From Pseudomonadota bacterium (GTDB lineage: Bacteria; Bdellovibrionota; JAFGOL01), in assembly GCA_026390535.1 (NCBI GenBank), contig JAPLFT010000091.1, positions 1 to 10,800 of the forward strand: a DNA stretch of 10,800 bases, given 5' to 3'. The notes under the pieces were generated by a model. It had not been told where the DNA came from, ran no database searches, and saw only the letters and a list, made by a program, of their open reading frames with translations. Within the stretch, counting starts at the first letter, position 1, and every line of letters starts with the position of its first letter. The position numbers were made by a program, and so were the translations under genes. Below, piece after piece: positions 1 through 5,618 of this stretch.

Positions 1-639
1 CTTGTACCGGGTGATCCGTACAACTCTTATTACTTTTTATTCGATGTGGAAGGACAGTATGTATTAACCAGTAAGGGAGACAAATCAAAAGCAAGATGCG
101 TAACCATGAGCAAGGTCGGATTAAAACCCGTAGCAGCCGCAGCTGCAATACAAGCTCCGATTCCTGAAGATTTTACTTTCTACATTGCTCCACTTATAGG
201 CATTGGAGGTTTTTTTACAACATCCATAGATCAAAACAATTATCCATTCCTCAGCGGTGAAGTGAGAATGGGATTTAAAGTAGCAGATAAATTCATGGTT
301 ATGTTTTCCGTTGATACGGGTTTTAATATTAAAGATAGAACTTATCCGGTTATAACAACTATATCCGTGGGACCGGAATATTTCATTATGGATAACGTAT
401 CTATTTTTGCCGGTTTCGGGCTCGGAATTGTAACTTCAAATACGAATATCATATCCGCCATATCAACACAAACCTACGCCGGTTTCGACTGGAAAGCAGG
501 AATAAATTGGCAGCCATTGAGGTGGGGTGATAACAATCAGTATGGTATTCCTATAGGTATTACTTACACCGGCGTAAGAACACAGTGGATGACAAGCCAT
601 GTGATACTATTTTCAACGGGATTTATATACTTTAACTAA
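1..639 (+). CDS. Outer-membrane beta-barrel-like protein, C-terminal part (5' end outside window)
   Basis: The reading frame is open from base 1 to a TAA at 637-639, so this is the 3' part of a longer gene. A GTG at position 46 is in frame, but the codons before it read as ordinary protein, so it is probably not the start. After an Ala-rich linker (around VAAAAAIQAP) the protein has many short stretches of alternating polar and hydrophobic/aromatic residues separated by Gly, Asn and Asp turns. Examples are FYIAPLIGIGG, VSIFAGFGLGI and IGITYTGV. It ends in a final amphipathic strand, GFIYFN, with an aromatic residue just before the last position. This pattern fits an OmpA/OmpW-type outer-membrane barrel. 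The specific role cannot be read from the sequence. It converges with the minus-strand gene at 815-1621, and the long inverted repeat at 644-800 between them probably ends its transcript. Barrel assignment is moderately sure; substrate or function is unknown. Confidence 0.7.
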   Translation, partial: LVPGDPYNSYYFLFDVEGQYVLTSKGDKSKARCVTMSKVGLKPVAAAAAIQAPIPEDFTFYIAPLIGIGGFFTTSIDQNNYPFLSGEVRMGFKVADKFMVMFSVDTGFNIKDRTYPVITTISVGPEYFIMDNVSIFAGFGLGIVTSNTNIISAISTQTYAGFDWKAGINWQPLRWGDNNQYGIPIGITYTGVRTQWMTSHVILFSTGFIYFN

Positions 640-643
640 ATAG

Positions 644-800
644 AAAAACTTAACTTATTTTTTTCGAATACATTGCGCTTTTTTACCTTGTATAGGACTT
701 AGCAGATAAGGTTACAATAGTTTAAGATCTCATATCTGCTAAGTCCATACAAGAACCAAAAAATGCTCATAACGTATTGAAAAAAATAAGTTAAGTTTTT
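644..800. repeat. Long imperfect inverted repeat / hairpin between convergent genes
   Basis: The arms are 644-708 and 733-800, with a loop of about 24 bases. The outer 22 pairs are perfect (644-665 with 779-800), beginning AAAAACTTAACTTATTTTTTT. The inner 14 pairs are perfect too: GGACTTAGCAGATA at 695-708 against 733-746. Between these lie further paired blocks with a few bulges and mismatches. The element almost fills the space between two convergent genes. Because it has A-runs on the left and T-runs on the right, an RNA from either strand would be a stem followed by U residues, so it can serve as a bidirectional terminator. Its length is far beyond an ordinary terminator and suggests a MITE-like or other palindromic repeat. 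A TA dinucleotide lies just outside each end (641-642 and 802-803), which could be target duplication but could equally be chance in AT-rich DNA. Confidence 0.8.
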
Positions 801-814
801 TTATTCAGTTAAAT

Positions 815-1621
815 TTATTTTTTCATTGAAGATGGATTAGTTATTGCGTGCTGTATAACACGGATGAATCCCTGTGTGTTTATGTAGTAACCTTCCGGAA
901 GGAGTTCTTCGAATTGTTTACGCACACCTGATACTTTCCATTCCTGTTCTATAAATACGTTCAGGAGCTCTATCCTTATCCTTGCACTGGTTTCAGTATC
1001 CACGAATTTTAATGCCATTGCTTCTGAGATCTTATCCATATCCTCATCTTCAGAAAAGGCATAATCCCTGATAAATCTTATAGACGCTATTACAAGCCTG
1101 TCATCAGAATCATTCAGAAAGATAGACGCCTTTGATAACATATCCGAATGAGTGGCACCGGCGAATTGTTTCAATATCTCTATCCTCTTTTCAACCAGAG
1201 GGTCATCAAAAAGAGTGTCCTCAGTGGTAAGGACAGTGTTTAAAAAATCCAATGTTTTTTCCTTACCTATTATAGAGATAAGTATTTCTATAGGATATGC
1301 TATTATGTGATCTTTTATTATGAACCGCTTGATAGGTTCAACAACAACGTCTCCAAGAGACTCAAGATAATCTTTTATGTAATTCTTTTCTTCGTCGTCT
1401 TTTATGCTGTTGGATACCGCTATTGTAAATCTGGACAGGAACAACTGAATTACATCGTTAAATACATCTAGATTATTTTCTTTCTGAGCTTTAGAAATCT
1501 TTTCCTGAAAATACTCATATGCCGCATACCTATTCTCGCTGGGGGTATGCTTATTCAACATAGTAGATTTTTTAAGATTATAACCAAAGCCAGCAATACC
1601 GGAAAAAATATTTTTAAACAT
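815..1621 (-). CDS. HEAT-like alpha-helical repeat protein, hypothetical
   Basis: This 268-residue protein is charged and almost wholly helical, with no signal peptide after the chosen start. From about residue 85 on it shows paired helices of HEAT/ARM style. An example is the stretch around LNDSDDRLVIASIRFIRDYAF, in which the Asp-x-x-hydrophobic-x-x-hydrophobic pattern of a HEAT repeat is visible. Such proteins usually act as protein-binding scaffolds; the partner here is unknown. I chose the ATG at 1621-1619, which has AAGAGG 12 bases upstream. An in-frame TTG at 1663 lies inside a strong hairpin and has no ribosome binding site, so it is unlikely. A TATAAT-like -10 (minus strand, 1711-1716) lies upstream without a clear -35. 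The gene follows the ABC operon on the same strand after 123 bases and may be its last member or have its own promoter. HEAT-like fold is fairly likely; function is not known. Confidence 0.75.
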   Translation of the reverse strand: MFKNIFSGIAGFGYNLKKSTMLNKHTPSENRYAAYEYFQEKISKAQKENNLDVFNDVIQLFLSRFTIAVSNSIKDDEEKNYIKDYLESLGDVVVEPIKRFIIKDHIIAYPIEILISIIGKEKTLDFLNTVLTTEDTLFDDPLVEKRIEILKQFAGATHSDMLSKASIFLNDSDDRLVIASIRFIRDYAFSEDEDMDKISEAMALKFVDTETSARIRIELLNVFIEQEWKVSGVRKQFEELLPEGYYINTQGFIRVIQHAITNPSSMKK

Positions 1622-1645
1622 CTTTATATAGAACCTCTTACAGTG

Positions 1646-1679
1646 ATAAGGGCGCTTTGGCAATCCAAAGCACCCTTAT
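1646..1679 (-). promoter_or_regulatory. Strong 15-bp hairpin in the leader of the HEAT-like gene
   Basis: The sequence forms a 15-base-pair stem (1646-1660 with 1665-1679) around a 4-base loop. The single non-Watson-Crick position is C/A on the plus strand but a U.G wobble in minus-strand RNA, so the stem is continuous only in the transcript that leads into the HEAT-like gene. It sits about 9 bases upstream of the AAGAGG ribosome binding site. No U-run follows it, so it is not a standard terminator. Likely roles are an mRNA processing/stability element, a translational control hairpin, or an operator palindrome in DNA. Confidence 0.6.
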
Positions 1680-1744
1680 TCATAAAAAAATGTTTTATCA
1701 ATATTTTTTCATTATAGGGGTGTAGGAATAATGATTATGTCTTC

Positions 1745-3154
1745 TTATTCAGTTCCAGTACGGTTTTGACGGAAACAATACACACTAAGAAGAAGTATAA
1801 TAAAAGGAAAAATAACAACAGATATAATAAAAATTATATTAAGATACTTTGGAGAAATAGCAAAAAACTGCGGGAGGGTAGATTTAATCATCATCCTGGA
1901 AATCGGATAATCCGGCCATAAAGCAACACCCATCATATTCAAAATCAATTCCGCATTTCCCTTAAATCTCATAAAAAAATTATTTATTAAACCCTTACCT
2001 GAAAAGATCTGTACATTGTCAGAACCTCCCATAACGTATTTGGTTGTTTTTCCGGATGAAGATATTCCGGCAAAAATTTTGCATTTCATACAATTAATTT
2101 CATATGCGGATTCTACAACAACCGAACCCCGTATTGCCGAAACTACGGGATAATCCGAAAATTTATCAACGATGATCCCGCCGTCATATTCTCTTAAAGC
2201 TCCCCTGCTAAAATCTGCATTAATCTTTTCCAATACTGAAAATCCTTTATAACCCAGTATCTTTTGTACCGAGTTAAGTTCTGCTCCGCCAATTACTATC
2301 AAATACCCGATGTAATTCCTTATATTTTCAAGCTCTGAAGGATTAAATTCAGAAGATGGATCAAGAATAACAAAAACCTTACAGTAGTTGATTTTATCCG
2401 TCGGTACAGGATATAGATTTATTCCCCTATCCTGAAGAAGACTTAAAATTATAGCTCCACCCTTCTCTCCAAAATCATCTAAAGCAGGTTCTCCATGCCC
2501 TTTTGATATACATACACTCTGCTGACCGGCTCTGGCTCTATATATTGCAGAAACAAGATCATATTCGGTAATTTTATCCGCTATGGCAATTCTTCCTGAT
2601 GACATAACGACAATACTGCCGGGAGAAAGAGTAGGAAGTTTTTTCTTTATCTCGCTATATTCTGTGCTGTTTATAATCGGATGAAGAGTCCTGTAATCAA
2701 TCTTATCCGTGTAGCCGGCAAATTCGCCCAAAAGGCCGTTAAAGAGACTCCTTTCGTCATTGCCTGTAACAGGTCTTATATATGTAATATCAACCCGGGT
2801 ATCGAGTTTAGACAAATATTTTTTCGTTTCTGCAGACAGACTCAACAGTTTGTCTTTACTGACATCCCATTTTATCCTGGAAAAAAATCCCGACCGGAGG
2901 ACCATAACAGATATAAAAACTACAATAAAAAAAAGGATCACCCATTTGAACATAAATTTGGTTCTTCTACAAAAAATAATCCTATACGCATTTTGGAAAT
3001 ATTCTTTCATCGTAACTTTCAATATAAAACCAAACACAAGTATATAAGCCACGGTTACCACTGTTACTCTTAACCTGTATTCAGGCAGTACAGCCAAAGC
3101 CATAAGAAGAAATGCAGTAATTATGAATCCCATAAAAAACAGGAATCTCTTCAT
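1745..3154 (-). CDS. GldG-like auxiliary membrane subunit of an ABC transporter
   Basis: This 469-residue membrane protein has three N-terminal hydrophobic segments (about residues 5-23, 31-47, 69-88) and one near the C-terminus (about 438-460) followed by a basic tail, with a large extracytoplasmic region between. Right after the third segment comes DVSKDKLLSLSAETKKYL (97-114). This matches the conserved 'D-l-T-x-x-k-x-y-S-L-S-x-x-T' signature of the GldG / 'ABC-type uncharacterized transport' family. A KGHGEPAL motif (the family's GHGE) and a strand-rich segment with ILDPSSEFNPSELENIRNYI (family: 'P...ls..El..l..yl..GG') also fit. In gliding Bacteroidetes GldG works with GldA and GldF; in other phyla such trios are widespread but poorly understood exporters. 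The ATG overlaps the stop of the permease gene by 4 bases, indicating translational coupling. The stop is TAA. Family assignment is good; the transported substrate is unknown. Confidence 0.85.
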   Translation of the reverse strand: MKRFLFFMGFIITAFLLMALAVLPEYRLRVTVVTVAYILVFGFILKVTMKEYFQNAYRIIFCRRTKFMFKWVILFFIVVFISVMVLRSGFFSRIKWDVSKDKLLSLSAETKKYLSKLDTRVDITYIRPVTGNDERSLFNGLLGEFAGYTDKIDYRTLHPIINSTEYSEIKKKLPTLSPGSIVVMSSGRIAIADKITEYDLVSAIYRARAGQQSVCISKGHGEPALDDFGEKGGAIILSLLQDRGINLYPVPTDKINYCKVFVILDPSSEFNPSELENIRNYIGYLIVIGGAELNSVQKILGYKGFSVLEKINADFSRGALREYDGGIIVDKFSDYPVVSAIRGSVVVESAYEINCMKCKIFAGISSSGKTTKYVMGGSDNVQIFSGKGLINNFFMRFKGNAELILNMMGVALWPDYPISRMMIKSTLPQFFAISPKYLNIIFIISVVIFPFIILLLSVYCFRQNRTGTE

Positions 3155-3867
3155 CCGAATATCCTCGTTGATTCATATATCTTAGATGAAAACAGGATTA
3201 ATGCCGAAGAAAATATTGCGATGAATAAAAGTAACGATAATTTTATTGAACCATATAGAAAGGAAGAGAAAACGGGCTCGAGTACATATATATAAACTAT
3301 TATGAGAATAACCACATTAAAGAAGATTGAAACTGCTATAGGCATCTTGATAATCCCAAATGGAGTAACAACACAGCTTGCCGCAAATACAAGTATAAGT
3401 AGACCAATATACGAACTTACTATCACACCGTAATCTATATCGGTAAAAACAGAAAGAATCATCGGATATAAGATGGTTGGAGAAAGTATCAGCAGCATCA
3501 ATAGAGTCGTGGTAATTATTTTTCTTATAATAAGCCCGGTCTCTGTCAATCCATTAACCATAAGTTCTATCTTATCTATTTCAAGAGTCCTGTCGTAACC
3601 TATTCCGGCATTCAATACCGGCACAGCAGCAAGTATCAGATAAGAATAGAACCCAAAAAGTTTCGGGAATAAAAATGTATTTACATTCATCCCCATCAAC
3701 GCACTTATTTCTCCTCCGAACATATAATCGGGATACGAGCTTATGATGTCCGTATACGACAATATCAATGAATAAAATTTATATCCGGATAATGCCAGGA
3801 ATACACCGGCGATTATATAAAATACGGGGTTTGAGAAAAATTCCTTTAATTCACGGTTAGTCCTCAC
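3151..3867 (-). CDS. ABC-2 type transporter permease, GldF-like
   Basis: This 238-residue protein has about six membrane segments. The N-terminus RELKEFFSNPVFYIIAGVF is typical of ABC-2/GldF permeases, in which a cytoplasmic 'kEl..yf.sp..Y' amphipathic stretch leads into the first helix. The loop after the second helix, DRTLEIDKIELMVNGLTETGLIIRKI without its last residues, corresponds to the family's 'E...GT.ElLLt.Pv....i...K' coupling helix, although the Gly-Thr is replaced here. It starts with GTG: its first base lies in the GTGA that also holds the stop of the ATPase gene, and its own stop overlaps the ATG of the GldG-like gene. So the three are translated as one coupled unit. It forms the membrane channel for the neighbouring ATPase. 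Confidence 0.85.
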   Translation of the reverse strand: MRTNRELKEFFSNPVFYIIAGVFLALSGYKFYSLILSYTDIISSYPDYMFGGEISALMGMNVNTFLFPKLFGFYSYLILAAVPVLNAGIGYDRTLEIDKIELMVNGLTETGLIIRKIITTTLLMLLILSPTILYPMILSVFTDIDYGVIVSSYIGLLILVFAASCVVTPFGIIKMPIAVSIFFNVVILIIVYIYVLEPVFSSFLYGSIKLSLLLFIAIFSSALILFSSKIYESTRIFG

Positions 3868-4478
3868 TTAAGCATACCCCTGTCCAATACAAATTTTTTA
3901 TCCCATTTTACGTCATCTATAATGTTAGGGCTCGTAACTATAAATGTTCTTCCGGCACGACACTTGGAAATAAGTTCCGGAAAAATCTTTTTAAGTTCAT
4001 CGTCCTGGCTTTTTAACGGTTCATCAAGAAGTACAAACGCTCCCCTGGATAAAGCTACTGCAAGATGAACCCTGTTCCTGTATCCGTCAGACAGGCTATG
4101 GTATTTATGATCCATAAAAGGATGCAGATTCAACGCCGATATCAATTCATCCCTAAAATATCCACCCATCCACATGTCGAGTATATATGACACATCCAGA
4201 TAAAGAGGCATTCTTAGGGATGCAGGCATATATGAAATTATTTTCCTCAATGATGAAATTGTTTTGGTGCTCGAATAAAGATTAACATTGTTTATGAAAA
4301 CATCGCCCATGGCGGGTTTTTTAAATCCTGTGATCATATCCATTAAGGTGGACTTTCCACTGCCGTTACCTCCGGATATTAAATACGTTCCGGGAGAGCC
4401 GAATTCAACCGAGCAGTCTTTTATTATCCATGGGGATCCGCAATCATAAGAAAATGATGTTTTTATTATTCTTAGCAA
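3864..4478 (-). CDS. ABC transporter ATP-binding protein with degenerate motifs
   Basis: This 204-residue nucleotide-binding domain is the cytoplasmic motor partner of the GldF/GldG-like genes downstream. Walker A is GGNGSGKST (36-44) and Walker B is AFVLLDEP (147-154) with the catalytic Glu at 153. The signature is LSDGY (129-133) instead of LSGGQ. The Q-loop region reads YMPAS (83-87) with no Gln at the expected place. The switch region reads TSP (182-184), where a His normally follows Thr-Ser/Thr. It is on the short side for the family (usually about 220-300). The start is a TTG at 4478-4476, because AAGGAG (4489-4484) lies 5 bases upstream. The nearby ATG at 4482 is out of frame and leads to a short dead end. 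The missing H-loop and Q-loop residues suggest reduced or unusual ATP hydrolysis. Assignment as an ABC ATPase is sure. Confidence 0.9.
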   Translation of the reverse strand: MLRIIKTSFSYDCGSPWIIKDCSVEFGSPGTYLISGGNGSGKSTLMDMITGFKKPAMGDVFINNVNLYSSTKTISSLRKIISYMPASLRMPLYLDVSYILDMWMGGYFRDELISALNLHPFMDHKYHSLSDGYRNRVHLAVALSRGAFVLLDEPLKSQDDELKKIFPELISKCRAGRTFIVTSPNIIDDVKWDKKFVLDRGMLK

Positions 4479-4483
4479 TCATG

Positions 4484-4489
4484 CTCCTT
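4484..4489 (-). promoter_or_regulatory. Ribosome binding site fixing the TTG start of the ABC ATPase
   Basis: AAGGAG on the minus strand lies 5 bases before the TTG start at 4478. It is only one base from an out-of-frame ATG at 4482, too close for that ATG to be used efficiently. The 73-base space between the ATPase gene and the divergent gene at 4552 is extremely AT-rich, and I see no clear promoter in it on either strand. Confidence 0.65.
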
Positions 4490-4551
4490 AATATACACAC
4501 CTAAATTATTTAATAAAAATAATAAAAGCAACTAGTAAGAATTGTGGTAAA

Positions 4552-4803
4552 ATGGATTTTGTTATGAAATATCAATGTCCTTACTGTGAAAGTTTTGATG
4601 TACGCAAAAATGAGAATGGAGACGTCGTCTGTTTTGAATGCTTCAGCATCTGCTCAGATAAAGATATCCCTTTGAGATCACTAAAGCCCAATGACCTTCC
4701 ACCACAATTCCCTCAGGAACTCGAACGCAGAAAGCTTAGAAAAAAAGAGCCAAGTTCACGGGAAGTAATGGATTTTGAAAGATTCATGAGAAGGGTAATT
4801 TAA
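4552..4803 (+). CDS. Small zinc-ribbon protein, hypothetical
   Basis: This 83-residue protein has Cys pairs C9-x2-C12 and C27-x2-C30 (CPYC ... CFEC), spaced like a TFIIB-type zinc ribbon, with another Cys at 34. The second half is highly charged (Arg/Lys/Glu rich, ERRKLRKKEPSSREV) and probably helical. It may bind nucleic acid or a protein partner, but nothing specific can be said. The first ATG (4552) has no good ribosome binding site; a second in-frame ATG at 4564 is possible and keeps the zinc ribbon whole. It is divergent from the ABC operon and its stop lies only 7 bases from the stop of the minus-strand FliL-like gene, so no terminator fits between them. Confidence 0.7.
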   Translation: MDFVMKYQCPYCESFDVRKNENGDVVCFECFSICSDKDIPLRSLKPNDLPPQFPQELERRKLRKKEPSSREVMDFERFMRRVI

Positions 4804-4810
4804 ATTCTGA

Positions 4811-5203
4811 TCAAAAAAGTCTTGGATATGTGTCAAAAGAAATATATTCGGCAGGGAAGCCGGCTTTTTTAAGCTCCATCAGCAATTTGGCCTTTTCCAC
4901 TTCTATATCGTAGGAACTACCAAAAATGTTTGATTCAGTATTTTTAAAGATTGTCACAAGAAGTTCTGTAATTTCCTGTTTTCTTTTTGCCGTATCTTCG
5001 GCGTCATTATTGTTTTTAAATACAATGCTTATAGTAAGCCTGAGTTGTCTTCCATCCTTTAAAGTAAAACTATGTTCAGGGATGCTAAGTCTATATGCTT
5101 TTTCTTCTGTAATCTTCCATTTATATGTAAGCGTTAAAGCTACATAAAGCCCAATAACTATAACTATTATCGTTCCAATCCATTTAATCGCTGAATGCTT
5201 CAT
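4811..5203 (-). CDS. FliL-like single-pass membrane protein
   Basis: This 130-residue protein has a short basic N-terminus, one membrane helix (about residues 8-26) and a C-terminal domain outside the cytoplasm. After the helix comes FTLKDGRQLRLTISIVFKN, resembling the FliL core in which 'f.vNl.dg..yLrv.i.l' opens the domain. A helix rich in charged residues and a final strand (AEYISFDTYPRLF) follow, as in FliL where the chain ends with 'V.dVyFteFvvq'. FliL proteins sit around the flagellar stator and are stomatin-like. No flagellar gene is present nearby, so this may be a FliL-related protein with another role. The similarity is by shape and a short motif only; a generic membrane-anchored protein is the alternative. 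The ATG at 5203 is the first possible start; upstream is only a weak ribosome binding site. Confidence 0.65.
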   Translation of the reverse strand: MKHSAIKWIGTIIVIVIGLYVALTLTYKWKITEEKAYRLSIPEHSFTLKDGRQLRLTISIVFKNNNDAEDTAKRKQEITELLVTIFKNTESNIFGSSYDIEVEKAKLLMELKKAGFPAEYISFDTYPRLF

Positions 5204-5229
5204 ATTCTTAGGGTTTTTACTACCTATGC

Positions 5230-5274
5230 GCTAAAAATTCAACCATTTATAAGAATTTTTTTAACCTTTTTAGC
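5230..5274. repeat. Nested AT-rich inverted repeats in a divergent intergenic region
   Basis: The 124 bases between the FliL-like gene (-) and the small zinc protein (+) hold two nested palindromes. AAAAATTC (5233-5240) pairs with GAATTTTT (5253-5260), and GCTAAAAA (5230-5237) pairs with TTTTTAGC (5267-5274). They share bases, so only one can form at a time. They could be operator-like sites for the divergent genes, but such AT-rich repeats also arise by chance. I see no convincing -35/-10 pair here. Confidence 0.3.
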
Positions 5275-5327
5275 ACTCCGCGTTGTCAAAGGGTCAAAAG
5301 AGGAAAAAAAGAGGGGAGGCAAAAGTC

Positions 5328-5522
5328 ATGAATACCAAGCAGGAAACAGCAGTACAGAAAAGAAAGCAGGAGATAATAACAAAGGAATTCTGTTGCTCAA
5401 TATGCGGAAGCAAGTTGGAATTCACTCACTTCATCGATTATGACAACAAGAGAGTAAAAGAGAGCGCCATATGCAATGAATGCGGCGTAAGGTTTCAGAC
5501 CAGGGATTTTGAACTTAACTAA
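5328..5522 (+). CDS. Small zinc-binding protein with two CxxC pairs, hypothetical
   Basis: This 64-residue protein has C23-x2-C26 (CSICGSKL) and C49-x2-C52 (CNECGVRF), a zinc-ribbon arrangement separated by 22 residues. A charged Lys/Gln/Glu-rich N-terminal stretch that is probably helical precedes it. I chose the ATG at 5328 because AGGGGAGG (5312-5319) lies 8 bases upstream; an in-frame TTG at 5283 would add 15 residues but would place this ribosome binding site inside the coding region. It stands alone on the plus strand, and a strong intrinsic terminator (5581-5618) follows 58 bases after its stop. No function is recognisable; small zinc ribbons of this kind often bind RNA, DNA or another protein. 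Confidence 0.75.
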   Translation: MNTKQETAVQKRKQEIITKEFCCSICGSKLEFTHFIDYDNKRVKESAICNECGVRFQTRDFELN

Positions 5523-5580
5523 GAATACAAGGGCCTAGAGCACCCGTGTAGATATACCCCTTCCTTAAAATAATTTGGAT

Positions 5581-5618
5581 CAAGAGCTCCGTTAGGTAAC
5601 GGGGCTCTTGGTTTTTTT
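5581..5618 (+). terminator. Rho-independent terminator of the small zinc-protein gene
   Basis: A 13-pair stem (5581-5593 with 5598-5610) with a 4-base loop is followed by G and seven T (5612-5618). The only non-canonical pair is a U.G wobble in plus-strand RNA, whereas the minus strand would have an A/C mismatch. Both this and the T-run show that it works mainly on plus-strand transcripts. Its T-run overlaps the stop codon of the convergent uvrC gene. Confidence 0.9.

Noticed and set aside
1619..1663. TTG at 1663 as start of the HEAT-like gene
   Set aside because: It lies in the loop of a strong hairpin without a ribosome binding site; the ATG at 1621 has AAGAGG upstream.
1685..1710. AAAAAAT / ATTTTTT pairing after the GldG-like gene as a terminator
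   Set aside because: The stem would be only seven A-T pairs with a loose loop; too weak to call.
2681..3073. Plus-strand open frames inside the GldG-like gene
   Set aside because: They lie opposite conserved coding sequence, are Lys/Asn/Tyr-rich in the way of random AT-rich translation and have no ribosome binding site.
4447..4482. ATG at 4482 as a start on the minus strand
   Set aside because: It is out of frame with the ABC ATPase, lies one base from the ribosome binding site and reaches a stop after about a dozen codons.
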